From Zoogloea dura (GTDB lineage: Bacteria > Pseudomonadota > Gammaproteobacteria > Burkholderiales > Rhodocyclaceae), in assembly GCF_012927165.1 (NCBI RefSeq), contig NZ_JABBGA010000031.1, positions 1 to 45,763 of the forward strand: DNA of 45,763 bases. The letters are read 5' to 3'. A model generated the notes under the pieces. That model was not told the DNA's origin. It ran no database searches and saw only the letters and a list, made by a program, of their open reading frames with translations. The position numbers were made by a program, and so were the translations under genes. Below are positions 7,222-15,862 of the stretch, piece by piece; the stretch's first letter is position 1, and each line of letters opens with the position of its first letter.

Positions 7222-9168
7222 TCAGGCGAGGGCGCGCAGGGCGATGTTGAAGAGTCCGCCCACCAGGAAGGCGAAGGGCACGATCAGGGCCACCATGGTG
7301 GCGGCGGTCTTCACGCCCTGCTCCTTGACCATCATCATCAAGCTGGCGAAGCAGGGGATGAACAGGGTGATGGTGATCATGCCGACCACGGCCTGGATCG
7401 AGTCCAGGTGCTCGCTCATGGCGAACAGGCCAGTGGCGCCGAAGTCGCGGCGCAGGAAGCCCATCACGAAGGCGGCGCTGGCCTCCGGCGGCAGGCCGAG
7501 CCAGCCGGACACCAGGGGTTCGCCGGCGCGGATGATGGCGGGCAGGACGCCCAGCTTGTCGAGGCTGAACATCAGGAAGGTGCCGACCAGGAACAGCGGG
7601 ATGACCTCGACCAGGTACCACTTGAGGCGCCCGGCGGTCTTCTTGAGCACGTTGCCGAAGATCGGCAGGCGCATCGGCGGCATCTCGGTGACCAGCGGGA
7701 TGCGCCGGCCGGGGATCAGCTTGGAGGCCAGGAAGCCAGTGAGCATGAGGATCCCGACCATCGCCAGGGCCCACATCAGCACAGCCTGGAAGGACAGGCT
7801 GCCGAGCATGCCGAGCACGACCCCGAGCTGGGCCGAGCAGGGGATCGCCAGGGCCAGCAGGAAGGTGGTGATGAGGCGCTCCCGCGGGCTGTGCAGGATG
7901 CGCGTGGTGAGGGTGGCCATGGTGACGCAGCCCAGGCCCAGCACCATCGGTAGCACGGCCCGGCCATTGAGGCCGATGAGGGCGAACAGGCGGTTGGCGA
8001 TGACCGACAGGCGCGGCAGGTAGCCCGAGTCTTCGAGCACCCCGAAGGCCAGGAAGAAGGTGGTGACGATGGGCAGGATGAGGGCCAGGGCGTAGGTCAT
8101 GCCCATGGTCCACAGACCGTACTGGCCGACCAGCAGCTCCGACACCCACTTGATGGGCACGTAGGCATCGATGAAGTGGGTCATTGCCGGGTTCAGGATG
8201 CCCTCGAAGAGGCCTTCCTCGAGCAGGCCCACCAGGGTGGTGGCCCCGAAGACCCCGACGAACTCATACACCAGGTAGAGGATGCAGAGCAGGATCGGCA
8301 GGCCCCAGACGGGATGGACCACCGCCTGGCCGACCCGCTGGCTCAGCAGGGGGGTGCTCCGGATGCTGCGCCTGACCACGCTGCGGGCCAGCACGTCGGC
8401 AGCCTCGGTGCGCTCCTTGGCCAGCAGGGTGGGCAGGTCGCCGCCGGCCCGCGCGCGGGCTTCCTGGCGCAGGGTCGCGATGCCGGCGAAGCGGTCGCCG
8501 GCATGCTGGCGCATCCACGCCTCGACCTCGTCGTCTCCGCCCAGGAAGAGGATCGCCAGGCCCCGCGCGGCCAGCACGGGGTGGGGGCAGTGTTCGGTGA
8601 TGGCGGCGGCCACACGCTCGATCTCGGCGTCGAAGGCCTTGTCGTATTGCAGGATGCGCCGCGGTGCGCGGGCATCGGTGAGGTGCCGGGTGAGGGCGCC
8701 GACGCCCTTGCCGTCGGTGGCGACGGTGGCTTCCACCGGCACACCGAGCGCTTCCGAGAGGGCCGCCAGGTCGATGCTCACGCCGCGGGCGGCGGCCTCG
8801 TCGTGCATGTTGAGGGCCAGCACCAGCGGCGCGCCGAGTTCGGCGAGCAGCGCGGTCAGGGTGAGGGTGCGGCGCAGGTTCTTGGCGTCTCCCACCTGCA
8901 GCAGGGCGCGGGTGGGTTCATTGAGCAGGGCCCGCACGGTGGTGCGTTCGTCGTCGCTGCGGGAGGGGAGGGCCAGTACGCCCGGCGTATCGAGGAGCGC
9001 GGAGTCCCGGTCGAAGCGGGCGCTGGCACGGGTGACCTCGACCGTGGTGCCCGGGTAGTTGGAGACATTCACATAGGCGCCGGTCAGTCGGTGGAACAGG
9101 ACCGACTTGCCGACGTTGGGGTGTCCGACCAGCAGGAAGGTGCCGGGGATGCTCAGGGTTCCGCTCAT
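7222..9168 (-). CDS. feoB: FeoB ferrous iron transporter
   Basis: 648 residues. The N-terminal G-protein domain shows G1 GHPNVGKS (residues 15-22), switch region VSNYPGTTVEVT, G3 DTPG and the FeoB-type G4 NMHD. A helical spacer follows, then the membrane domain with two Gate-type halves: ILPIVTTFFLAFGVLEDSGY, then LGLGCVTMATLTTRI with the cysteine common to Gate motifs, and near the C-terminus FLRRDFGATGLF and IPCFASLMMMVKEQGVKTA. FeoB takes up Fe(II) across the inner membrane, driven or gated by GTP. At 648 residues it is at the shorter end of the family. A Fur box lies about 120 bases upstream. It begins the feoB-feoA operon, divergent from the siderophore cluster. Confidence 0.93.
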   Translation of the reverse strand: MSGTLSIPGTFLLVGHPNVGKSVLFHRLTGAYVNVSNYPGTTVEVTRASARFDRDSALLDTPGVLALPSRSDDERTTVRALLNEPTRALLQVGDAKNLRRTLTLTALLAELGAPLVLALNMHDEAAARGVSIDLAALSEALGVPVEATVATDGKGVGALTRHLTDARAPRRILQYDKAFDAEIERVAAAITEHCPHPVLAARGLAILFLGGDDEVEAWMRQHAGDRFAGIATLRQEARARAGGDLPTLLAKERTEAADVLARSVVRRSIRSTPLLSQRVGQAVVHPVWGLPILLCILYLVYEFVGVFGATTLVGLLEEGLFEGILNPAMTHFIDAYVPIKWVSELLVGQYGLWTMGMTYALALILPIVTTFFLAFGVLEDSGYLPRLSVIANRLFALIGLNGRAVLPMVLGLGCVTMATLTTRILHSPRERLITTFLLALAIPCSAQLGVVLGMLGSLSFQAVLMWALAMVGILMLTGFLASKLIPGRRIPLVTEMPPMRLPIFGNVLKKTAGRLKWYLVEVIPLFLVGTFLMFSLDKLGVLPAIIRAGEPLVSGWLGLPPEASAAFVMGFLRRDFGATGLFAMSEHLDSIQAVVGMITITLFIPCFASLMMMVKEQGVKTAATMVALIVPFAFLVGGLFNIALRALA

Positions 9169-9289
9169 GATCTGCAGGGGCTGATGGGTAATGGATTCGG
9201 TGCCTGGGCCGGGAGAGGCCGACGACCGGTTGTTGCGCCGAACTCCCGTTCATGCGCATCAGCGCTGCATGATACTGCAGATCGCAAAC

Positions 9290-9308
9290 GCAAATCATTA
9301 TCATTGTT
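9290..9308 (-). promoter_or_regulatory. Fur box upstream of feoB
   Basis: On the minus strand the bases read AACAATGATAATGATTTGC, a close match to the GATAATGATAATCATTATC Fur consensus. It is the only AT-rich patch in front of feoB, and the known Fur control of feo operons supports Fe-dependent repression. Together with the fecI promoter below, it accounts for the 324-base gap 9169-9492; the bases in between show nothing else. Confidence 0.75.
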
Positions 9309-9390
9309 GAGGGGTGGAGCCGGCCGCAGCGCCTCAGAGTGAATGTCCGGTGCAGGCCCGCTCCAGTGGGCGAGGGGTCTCCGTGGCCGT

Positions 9391-9432
9391 TTGACTCCAG
9401 GTGCTCTAATTGAAATAATGAGAATCATTCTC
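9391..9432 (+). promoter_or_regulatory. fecI promoter overlapped by a Fur box
   Basis: TTGACT (9391-9396), a 17-base spacer and AATAAT (9414-9419) make a good sigma-70 promoter. AATAATGAGAATCATTCTC (9414-9432) overlaps the -10 element and matches the Fur consensus, with GAGAATCATTCTC nearly palindromic. Iron-loaded Fur bound here would block RNA polymerase, so fecI-fecR should be on only in iron starvation. Confidence 0.75.
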
Positions 9433-9492
9433 AAATTTTAGCCAGCCACGCCCTTTGCGGCCAGCCAGCGAGCCCGTAGCCAGGAGGCTCCC

Positions 9493-10005
9493 TTGAATAC
9501 CGCTGCATCATCCGAATCCGTCACCGAGCTTTATCGCGCACATCATGGCTGGCTCAACGGCTGGCTGCGGCGTCGCCTGGACAATGCCAGCGATGCCGCC
9601 GACCTGGCGCAGGATGCCTTCCTGCGGATCATCCGTGCCCGCAACGCCGACGCCATCGTCGAGCCGCGGCACTACCTTGCAACCATCGCCAAGGGCCTGG
9701 TGGTGGATCTCTTCCGCCGGCGCAGCCTGGAAAGCCAGTACCTCGAACTGCTGGCCCGCCAGCCGGAGCAGGAATGGCCGTCGGAGGAGGCGCGGGCGCT
9801 GGTCATCGAGACCCTGATGGAGGTGGACCGGATGCTCGACGGCCTGGGGCCGAGGGTCAAGGAGACCTTCCTGCTGGCCCAGTGCGAAGGACTGAGCTAT
9901 CCGGAGATCGCCGGGCGGGTGGGGATCTCCCTGCGCACGGTCAATAACTACATGGCGCGGGCCATGGAGCATTGCTGTCTCTACCAGTTGCAGCAGGGCG
10001 CATGA
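9493..10005 (+). CDS. fecI: FecI-type ECF sigma factor
   Basis: 170 residues. Start is TTG at 9493, supported by AGGAGG five bases upstream; no ATG is suitably placed. Sigma region 2 spans about residues 10-75 (ELYRAHHGWLNGWLRRRL, DAADLAQDAFLRIIRAR) and region 4 about 105-160 (LGPRVKETFLLAQCEGLSYP and EIAGRVGISLRTVNNYMARA). This is the iron-starvation subgroup that responds to an outer-membrane siderophore receptor through a FecR protein. Its stop overlaps the fecR start (ATGA), and the receptor gene follows, giving the usual fecI-fecR-receptor order. It should direct RNA polymerase to the receptor promoter when the cognate siderophore binds. A Fur-controlled promoter lies upstream. Confidence 0.9.
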   Translation: MNTAASSESVTELYRAHHGWLNGWLRRRLDNASDAADLAQDAFLRIIRARNADAIVEPRHYLATIAKGLVVDLFRRRSLESQYLELLARQPEQEWPSEEARALVIETLMEVDRMLDGLGPRVKETFLLAQCEGLSYPEIAGRVGISLRTVNNYMARAMEHCCLYQLQQGA

Positions 10006-10985
10006 GTCTGCGAAGTCCTGCTCCGGCCCGTGACGAGCGCGAAGCGATCCGCGCCGCCGCCGCATGGTATGCCCGGCTGGCGTCCGGGAAGCCCGACGAT
10101 GCCCTGAGGCAGGCCTGGAGTGGCTGGCTCGCTGCGTCGGAGCTGCATCGCCAGGCCTGGCAGCGGGTCGAGGCGGTATGTGGGCAGTTCGGCCAGTTGC
10201 CCGGCCCGCTTGCGGGGCCGGCGTTGCGGGGCGTGTCGGGCCGGCGGCGGGCCATCCTGAACGGCCTGCTGCTGCTGGGCGCCGCGGCGCCGCTGGCCTG
10301 GCAGCTGGAGCGCAGCCAGGCACTGGGCAGCTGGCAGGCCGCCCAGCAGACCCGGGTCGGCGAGCGTCGCCCCTTGTCCCTGGCCGATGGCAGCCTGCTG
10401 GTGATGGACACCGACAGCGCCCTCGATCTGGCCTTCGACGCCCGCCAGCGCCTGATCCACCTTCACCAGGGCCGGATCCTCGTCACCACGGCCGGGGCCT
10501 CCCGCCTGGCGGCCGAGTATCGGGACAGCCCCCTGCGGGTCCGCACCCGCCACGGCGAGGTTGAAGCCCTCGGCACGCGCTTCGTGGTTCGAACCGGCAG
10601 TGAGGCGAGCCAGGTGGCTGTGCTGGAGGCACGGGTCCGCGTCACGCCGGCAGCCGGCAGCCGGACCGGGGTGCTGCTCGAGGCGGGCCAGCAACTCGAC
10701 TTCGGCATCCAGGAGGTGGGTGATGCCAGGCGCGCCGCGCCGGCGGCGAGTGCCTGGACCGACGGCAGCCTGGTGGCGGTGGATATGCCGCTGGGTCAGT
10801 GGGTGGCGGAGCTGGGGCGTTATCGGCGCGGCATCCTGCGCTGCGATCCGGCCATCGCCGGGTTGCGGGTGTCGGGCGCCTATCCCCTCGACGATACCGA
10901 TCAGGCGCTGCGCATGCTGGTCGACACCTTTCCGGTGCGCAGCGTGCTGCGCACGCGTTACTGGGTGTCCATCGAGGCCGCCTGA
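10002..10985 (+). CDS. fecR: FecR-type anti-sigma/sigma-regulator
   Basis: 327 residues from the ATG overlapping the fecI stop; the frame is open ten codons further up but that would lie inside fecI. The N-terminal cytoplasmic domain (EAIRAAAAWYARLASGKPDD, then WSGWLAASELHRQAWQRVE) is the DUF4880 anti-sigma region. A membrane segment follows near residues 80-100 (ILNGLLLLGAAAPLAW). The periplasmic FecR domain includes VGERRPLSLADGSLLVMDTD and LGTRFVVRTG, and the C-terminal part (ILRCDPAIAGLRVSGAYPLD) resembles a secretin/STN-like fold. FecR senses the receptor's N-terminal signalling domain and controls FecI across the inner membrane. The next gene is the likely receptor partner. Confidence 0.88.
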   Translation: MSLRSPAPARDEREAIRAAAAWYARLASGKPDDALRQAWSGWLAASELHRQAWQRVEAVCGQFGQLPGPLAGPALRGVSGRRRAILNGLLLLGAAAPLAWQLERSQALGSWQAAQQTRVGERRPLSLADGSLLVMDTDSALDLAFDARQRLIHLHQGRILVTTAGASRLAAEYRDSPLRVRTRHGEVEALGTRFVVRTGSEASQVAVLEARVRVTPAAGSRTGVLLEAGQQLDFGIQEVGDARRAAPAASAWTDGSLVAVDMPLGQWVAELGRYRRGILRCDPAIAGLRVSGAYPLDDTDQALRMLVDTFPVRSVLRTRYWVSIEAA

Positions 10986-11016
10986 CACGGCCACGGCCCG
11001 CGCAGCGGCGCAGCAC

Positions 11017-11087
11017 TTTTTTTTGGGGGAAGGTGCACGATTGCCGCCCCTGGATCGGCCCCCGGGTAGAGCCACCTCATCTACCCG
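11017..11087 (+). promoter_or_regulatory. fecR-receptor spacer with T-run and start-proximal stem-loop
   Basis: The 112-base gap between fecR and the receptor holds a run of eight T (11017-11024) after a short GCGC/GCGC repeat, a weak terminator-like element, then a perfect 8-bp stem CGGGTAGA (11063-11070) and TCTACCCG (11080-11087) ending ten bases before the receptor ATG. I could not identify a convincing FecI-type promoter by eye, although one is expected here. Confidence 0.4.
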
Positions 11088-11097
11088 AGTGAACACC

Positions 11098-13587
11098 ATG
11101 CCGAATCGACGTCCGTCCAAGTTCCCCTCTGCCTCCCGAGCCTCGCGCAGCGCGCCCGCCCGGGTCCTGCGCGGTACTGTGCTGGGGCTGCTGGCTGCAG
11201 GTTTGATGCCCGTACCACAGGCCTTCGCCGCGGAGGGGGGCGCCCCGCTGTCGCCTGCCGCCGCCCGCCAGTTCGACCTGCCCGCCGGCCGCCTGAGCGA
11301 GGTGCTGGCACGCTACGCAGCAGAGGCGGGCGTTGCCTTGTCCTTTGATGCGGCGGGTCTGCGCCATCTGCAATCGCCTGGCCTGAAGGGGCGTTACAGC
11401 GTCCAGCAGGGTTTCGAGCGCCTGCTCGGGGAGTCCGGTCTGCAGGCCGTGGATCAGGGCGGAGGCAGCTACCGCCTGCAGGCCCTCCCCAGACCGGCGG
11501 CCGACGGGGCCACCCTCCAGGCCGTCACGGTGCGCGCGGTCGCGGTCTCCGACGGGACCACCGAGGGCAGCGGCTCCTACACCACCCGCTCGATGCAGAC
11601 GGCCACCCGGCTGCCCCTGTCGATCCGCGAGACGCCCCAGTCGGTGTCGGTGATCACCCGACAGCAGATGGACGACCAGGGGCTGATCCAGCTTACCGAC
11701 GTGGTCCGCCAGACCGCCGGCATGACCGTCAGCCAGGGTGGGAACCTGGGTTCCGATTCGAGCCCCATCTACTCCCGCGGCTTCGAGGTGGAGAACTACC
11801 TGGTGGACGGCATCGGCCATCTGCACAGCAACTACAGCAGCATCTACCAGAGCAATGACATGGCCTTGTACGACCGGGTCGAAGTGGTGCGCGGCGCAAC
11901 GGGGCTGATGAACGGCATCGGGCTGCCCAGCGCCACCATCAACCTGATCCGCAAGCGTCCGGCCCGCGAGCTGCAGGGCAGCGTCCGGGTAGAGGCGGGA
12001 TCCTGGGAGCATTACCGGGCCGAGGCCGACGTGTCCCTGCCGATCGAGGAGGGCGGGCGCCTGCGCAGCCGCTTCGTCGCCGCGCAGCAGGAAAACGGCT
12101 CCTACATCGACCGGCTGAAGGAGAGGAAGAAGATCCTCTACGGCGTCTTTGAAGCCGAGCTGTCGCCCAGCACCCTGGCCGCCTTCGGCCTGACCTACCA
12201 GGAGCATGAGGCGACCGGCCATTCCCGGGGTGGGCTGCCCCTGTTCTACACGGATGGCACGCGGACCCGCTGGAAGCGTTCGGATTCGGCGGCGGCCGCC
12301 TGGGCCTATTCCAGCCGCGAGAGCGTGGCCCTGTTCGCCTCGCTGGAGCACCGTTTCGACAACGAGTGGGCGCTGAAGGGTGTGTACTCCTACGACCACA
12401 CCCGCTTCGACGAGCAGGTGGGCTATGCGGCCGGCGGCTTCCCCGACAAACTCACCGGTGTCGGCATCAACCTGTACGGCGGGCGCTGGGCCGGCCCCCC
12501 TACCCAGAACAGCCTGGACCTGAGCGCCCGCGGCCCCTTCACGGCCTTCGGGCGCAAGCACGACCTGGTGCTGGGGGCGACCCTGTCCCACACCCTGCAG
12601 GATTCGGAGTCCTACCACCTGTGGTACATCCTGCCGGTGGGCAACATCCGTGAATGGAACGGCCGTACGCCGGGCAGGCCGGACAACTCCGTCAAGGGCG
12701 ACTTCAACTACAGCGAATACACCCGCAGCGCTTACGCCACCACCCGCCTGCGCATCACCGAGCCCTTGTCCGTGATCCTCGGTGGGCGCACCACCAGCTG
12801 GGGTGACAAGAAGTACAACAGCAGCTACGCCACCGGCGAGAGCTCGACCGAGAGGCGCGAGTGGGGTGACCGCTTCACCCCCTATGCGGCGCTGGTCTAT
12901 GAGATCGACCGGCAGTGGTCGGCCTATGGCAGCTTCACCAACATCTTCAAGCCCCAGAGCAACAAGGACGCCACCGGCAAGTCCATTGACCCCCTGCTCG
13001 GCAATGCCTACGAGCTGGGCGTCAAGGGCGAGCTCTACGGCGGCCGGCTGAACGTGGCGGCGGCGGTCTACAAGATCCAGCAGGACAACTACGCGGTGTC
13101 CCTGCCCGGGGTGCTGGCACCCGATGGCTCCCAGGCCTACCGGGCGGCCTCCGGTACCGAGACCCGCGGTTTTGAAGTGGAGGCCAGCGGCCAGCTGGCC
13201 CGCAACTGGCAGGCCGCCTTCGGTTTCTCGCGCAACCTGACCCAGGATCGCGACGGCAAGCTCCTCAACACCAACGTGCCGCAGAACACCCTGAAGTTGT
13301 TCACCACCTACCGCCTGCCCACCGTCGGCAACGGCCTGCGGGTCGGCGGCGGGGTGCGCTGGCAGAACCGGACCTGGTCCGACTTCAGCTGGGTGGCCGG
13401 TTCGCCGAGGGTCACCCAGGAAGGCTACGCGCTGGTGGACCTGACGGCGCACCTCAACCTGGCGAAGCAGCTCACCGCCTCGATCAATCTCTACAACCTC
13501 TTCGACAAGACGTATCACACCAACTCGTCGTCGTCCTACTACGGTGAGCCGCGCAGCCTGCGGGTTGGCCTGAACTACCTGTTCTGA
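11098..13587 (+). CDS. TonB-dependent siderophore receptor with N-terminal signalling (STN) domain
   Basis: 829 residues from ATG 11098; the frame is open upstream but overlaps fecR in another frame. A signal peptide covers about residues 1-45 (LGLLAAGLMPVPQAFA). Next comes the secretin/TonB N-terminal signalling domain (FDLPAGRLSEVLARYAAEAG to SGLQAVDQGGGSYRLQ), a TonB-box-like ATLQAVTVRA, the plug (RLPLSIRETPQSVSVITRQQ, YDRVEVVRGATGLMNGIGLP) and a 22-strand barrel ending in VGLNYLF with terminal Phe. Plug wording is that of FpvA/FoxA/FhuE-like hydroxamate or mixed siderophore receptors; the ligand cannot be named. With FecR and FecI just upstream it should be a transducer that induces its own gene. 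The Shine-Dalgarno is poor and a stem-loop precedes the start. Confidence 0.92.
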   Translation: MPNRRPSKFPSASRASRSAPARVLRGTVLGLLAAGLMPVPQAFAAEGGAPLSPAAARQFDLPAGRLSEVLARYAAEAGVALSFDAAGLRHLQSPGLKGRYSVQQGFERLLGESGLQAVDQGGGSYRLQALPRPAADGATLQAVTVRAVAVSDGTTEGSGSYTTRSMQTATRLPLSIRETPQSVSVITRQQMDDQGLIQLTDVVRQTAGMTVSQGGNLGSDSSPIYSRGFEVENYLVDGIGHLHSNYSSIYQSNDMALYDRVEVVRGATGLMNGIGLPSATINLIRKRPARELQGSVRVEAGSWEHYRAEADVSLPIEEGGRLRSRFVAAQQENGSYIDRLKERKKILYGVFEAELSPSTLAAFGLTYQEHEATGHSRGGLPLFYTDGTRTRWKRSDSAAAAWAYSSRESVALFASLEHRFDNEWALKGVYSYDHTRFDEQVGYAAGGFPDKLTGVGINLYGGRWAGPPTQNSLDLSARGPFTAFGRKHDLVLGATLSHTLQDSESYHLWYILPVGNIREWNGRTPGRPDNSVKGDFNYSEYTRSAYATTRLRITEPLSVILGGRTTSWGDKKYNSSYATGESSTERREWGDRFTPYAALVYEIDRQWSAYGSFTNIFKPQSNKDATGKSIDPLLGNAYELGVKGELYGGRLNVAAAVYKIQQDNYAVSLPGVLAPDGSQAYRAASGTETRGFEVEASGQLARNWQAAFGFSRNLTQDRDGKLLNTNVPQNTLKLFTTYRLPTVGNGLRVGGGVRWQNRTWSDFSWVAGSPRVTQEGYALVDLTAHLNLAKQLTASINLYNLFDKTYHTNSSSSYYGEPRSLRVGLNYLF

Positions 13588-13600
13588 TCCGGGAGGCGTG

Positions 13601-13903
13601 ATGAATCCATCTCCTGCGGCCGGCCAACCCGGCGCCTCGGTGCTGTCACGGGTCCTGGCGGCGGTTTTCGGCGGCTACCTGCTGGCCTCCGCCGCGGTGG
13701 TCCTGCTCAGCCATCTCCTGCCCACGTCCGTACCGGAGGCGGTGCTAGGGGCGACCCTGTTCGGTTTCGCCATCCACGTGGCTGCCGTGATCGGCGTATT
13801 CGCGGCCGCCAGCGCCCGCCGGGCGTGGGGCGCGCTGCTGGCATCGACCGCGCTGATGGCCGGGCTCGCGGCCCTGTTCCAACTATTCGGAGCGCAACCA
13901 TGA
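13601..13903 (+). CDS. Small inner-membrane protein, DUF3649-like (siderophore cluster)
   Basis: 100 residues with three hydrophobic helices (SRVLAAVFGGYLLASAAVVL, LGATLFGFAIHVAAVIGVFA, WGALLASTALMAGLAALFQL). The ATG at 13601 is chosen over GTG 13598 because the GGGAGG ribosome site would be too close to the latter. The protein resembles the DUF3649 family that accompanies PepSY and DUF3325 proteins in siderophore receptor operons; the family label is from context and composition and its function is unknown. Its stop overlaps the PepSY start (ATGA), so the two are translationally coupled. Confidence 0.7.
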   Translation: MNPSPAAGQPGASVLSRVLAAVFGGYLLASAAVVLLSHLLPTSVPEAVLGATLFGFAIHVAAVIGVFAAASARRAWGALLASTALMAGLAALFQLFGAQP

Positions 13904-15516
13904 AATCCACCTTCCGCCAGTCCATGGCCTGGCTGCATACCTGGGGCGGCCTGTGGCTCACCTGGGTGCTGTTCGCCATCTTCCTGACCGGCACCCTGGG
14001 GGTCTTCGACGATGCGATCTCCCACTGGATGCGCGACAAGGGGCGCGCCGAGGCCGCCCCCGCCCTCGATGCCGAAGCGCGCGCCGGTGCGCTCCGGGCG
14101 GCCCAGGCCTTCCTGGCACGGGAGGCGCCCCAGGCCGAGTTCTGGAGCATCGGCCTGCCCGGCGAGGAGGACCCGGCGCTGCAGCTGTTCTGGCAGAGGG
14201 ATGAGGGCCAGCCCGTCGAGAACCGGCGCCTCGACCCTGTCAGCGGCGAGGTGCTGCCCCGTTCGCAAGTGCGCGAAACCGAGGGTGGGCACCATTTCGT
14301 GCACATGCATTTCGAGTTCCACGCAGGCAAGGCGGGCATCTGGCTGGTCGGGATCGCCACCCTGGCCATGCTGGTGGCCCTGGTGTCGGGCATCGTCGTG
14401 CACAAGAAGATCTTCACCGACTTCTTCACCTTCCGGCCGGGCAAGGGCCAGCGTTCCTGGCTGGACGGCCACAACGCCCTGGGCGTGCTGACCCTGCCCT
14501 TCCTGTTCATGATCACCTATACCGGGCTGATCATCTTCTGGGCCACCTACATGCCGGCCGGCATCCTGGCCCGCTACGACGGCGACCGGGAGGCCTTCTT
14601 TAGCGCCCTCACCGAAGGGCCGGCCCCGCGACCCGAACAGCATGTGGCGGCAACCGTGCTGCCGATGAGTCCGCTGCTCCCGGTGGCGGAGCAGGCCCTG
14701 GCCCGCGAGGCCGCCTTCGTGGTGGTCAACCATGCGGGCGACCGCAGTGCCGCAATACGGGTTTTCGGGCGTTTCGATCCGGATGCCGACAGTGACCGCC
14801 TGGTGGGCCGCAGCAGCGGACGCGTGCAGTTCGACGCAGTGAGCGGCGAGCTGCTCGACGTGCAGCGCCCCAACACCACCCGCGGTGGTGAGGTGCTGGC
14901 CGTCCAGCGCACCATGAATGCACTGCACTTCGTCCGCTTCGGTGGCTATCCACTTAAATGGCTGTACTTCATCAGCGGCATGGCGGGGGCGGCCATGCTG
15001 GCCACCGGCGCCATCCTCTTCGTGGTCAAGCGCCGGCGCCGTGGCGACGAGGCCTTCGGTGCGGCCACGCCGCGGGTCATGCGGGTCATCGAGGCCCTCA
15101 ACGTGGCCGGCATCGTCGGGCTGGGGCTGAGCTGCGTGGCCTACCTGTGGATCAACCGTCTCCTGCCCCTCGGCATCGATGCGCGGGCGGCGTGGGAGAT
15201 CCGCCTGTTCTTCGCCGTGTGGCTGCTCAGCCTGCTCCACGCGGGGCTGCGGCCGCCGCTGCGGGCGTGGAGTGAGCAGCTCCTCGCCGCGGCCCTGCTG
15301 TGCCTGGGGCTGCCCCTGGTGAATGCGTTGAGCACCGGCGACCACCTGCTGGCCGCCTTGCTGCGGGACGACTGGGAGAGCGCCGGCGTCGAGCTGACGG
15401 TGCTGGCCTTCGGCATCCTCTTCGTGCTGGCCTGGCGACGCCTCAGGGCCCGCCTGCACGCCGTCGCCGTCGCGCCCTTGATCCCCGGGCCCGATCGCGG
15501 AGGGGCACTGACATGA
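13900..15516 (+). CDS. PepSY-associated transmembrane protein, putative siderophore-iron reductase
   Basis: 538 residues from the ATG that overlaps the preceding stop. The N-terminus AWLHTWGGLWLTWVLFAIFL is the hallmark of PepSY_TM proteins (the FoxB/PiuB-like group). Histidines suited to heme coordination recur: HTWGG at the start, GHHFVHMHFEFHAGKAG in the middle, HNALG and NALHFVRFGGYPLKWLYF later. Four to seven membrane segments surround periplasmic PepSY repeats. Members of this family help release iron from ferric siderophores, probably by reduction at the inner membrane. It lies between DUF3649 and DUF3325 genes and is coupled to both by 4-base overlaps, implying a stable complex or tight stoichiometry. 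Confidence 0.85.
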   Translation: MKSTFRQSMAWLHTWGGLWLTWVLFAIFLTGTLGVFDDAISHWMRDKGRAEAAPALDAEARAGALRAAQAFLAREAPQAEFWSIGLPGEEDPALQLFWQRDEGQPVENRRLDPVSGEVLPRSQVRETEGGHHFVHMHFEFHAGKAGIWLVGIATLAMLVALVSGIVVHKKIFTDFFTFRPGKGQRSWLDGHNALGVLTLPFLFMITYTGLIIFWATYMPAGILARYDGDREAFFSALTEGPAPRPEQHVAATVLPMSPLLPVAEQALAREAAFVVVNHAGDRSAAIRVFGRFDPDADSDRLVGRSSGRVQFDAVSGELLDVQRPNTTRGGEVLAVQRTMNALHFVRFGGYPLKWLYFISGMAGAAMLATGAILFVVKRRRRGDEAFGAATPRVMRVIEALNVAGIVGLGLSCVAYLWINRLLPLGIDARAAWEIRLFFAVWLLSLLHAGLRPPLRAWSEQLLAAALLCLGLPLVNALSTGDHLLAALLRDDWESAGVELTVLAFGILFVLAWRRLRARLHAVAVAPLIPGPDRGGALT

Positions 15517-15851
15517 GCGTCGCCCTCCCTGTCCTTGCAGCCCTGCTGCTGTGCCACGCCGCCCTGTCCAGCCTGTGCCTCGCCATGGACCGCCATCACG
15601 CCCAGGTCTTCGGACGCAAGCCGGCAGCGTGGCTGGCGCACGCCCTGCGGGTGGCGGGCTGGAGCCTGCTCGGCCTGGCCCTGGGGTATTGCGGCCGGCA
15701 CTGGGGCTGGGCCATCGGGCCGGTGGCCTGGTTCGGCTTCCTCTCGGCCGCCGCCCTGGCCCTGGTGTTCGCGCTGCCCTATGCATCCCGCCTGACAGGC
15801 CGGCTGGCCGTGGCCAGCCTGGCCGGCGGACTGGTGCTGATGTTCTCTTGA
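15513..15851 (+). CDS. Small inner-membrane protein, DUF3325-like
   Basis: 112 residues from the ATG overlapping the PepSY stop. Hydrophobic helices ALPVLAALLLCHAALSSLCL, WSLLGLALGYCGRHWGWAIG and SAAALALVFALPYASRL with MDRHHAQVFGRKPAAWLAHA between them match the DUF3325 family, which occurs next to PepSY proteins in iron-siderophore operons. Function is unproven; it is likely an accessory subunit of the PepSY protein. It is followed after 11 bases by the DUF4198-like gene. Confidence 0.72.
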   Translation: MSVALPVLAALLLCHAALSSLCLAMDRHHAQVFGRKPAAWLAHALRVAGWSLLGLALGYCGRHWGWAIGPVAWFGFLSAAALALVFALPYASRLTGRLAVASLAGGLVLMFS

Positions 15852-15862
15852 TCCGGACTGGA

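Noticed and set aside
10986-11097. FecI-dependent promoter for the receptor gene
   Set aside because: Expected by analogy, but I could not recognise convincing -35 and -10 elements by eye.
11077-13518. Minus-strand open frame of 813 codons opposite the TonB receptor
   Set aside because: It mirrors a clearly recognisable receptor; long antisense frames are expected at this GC content.
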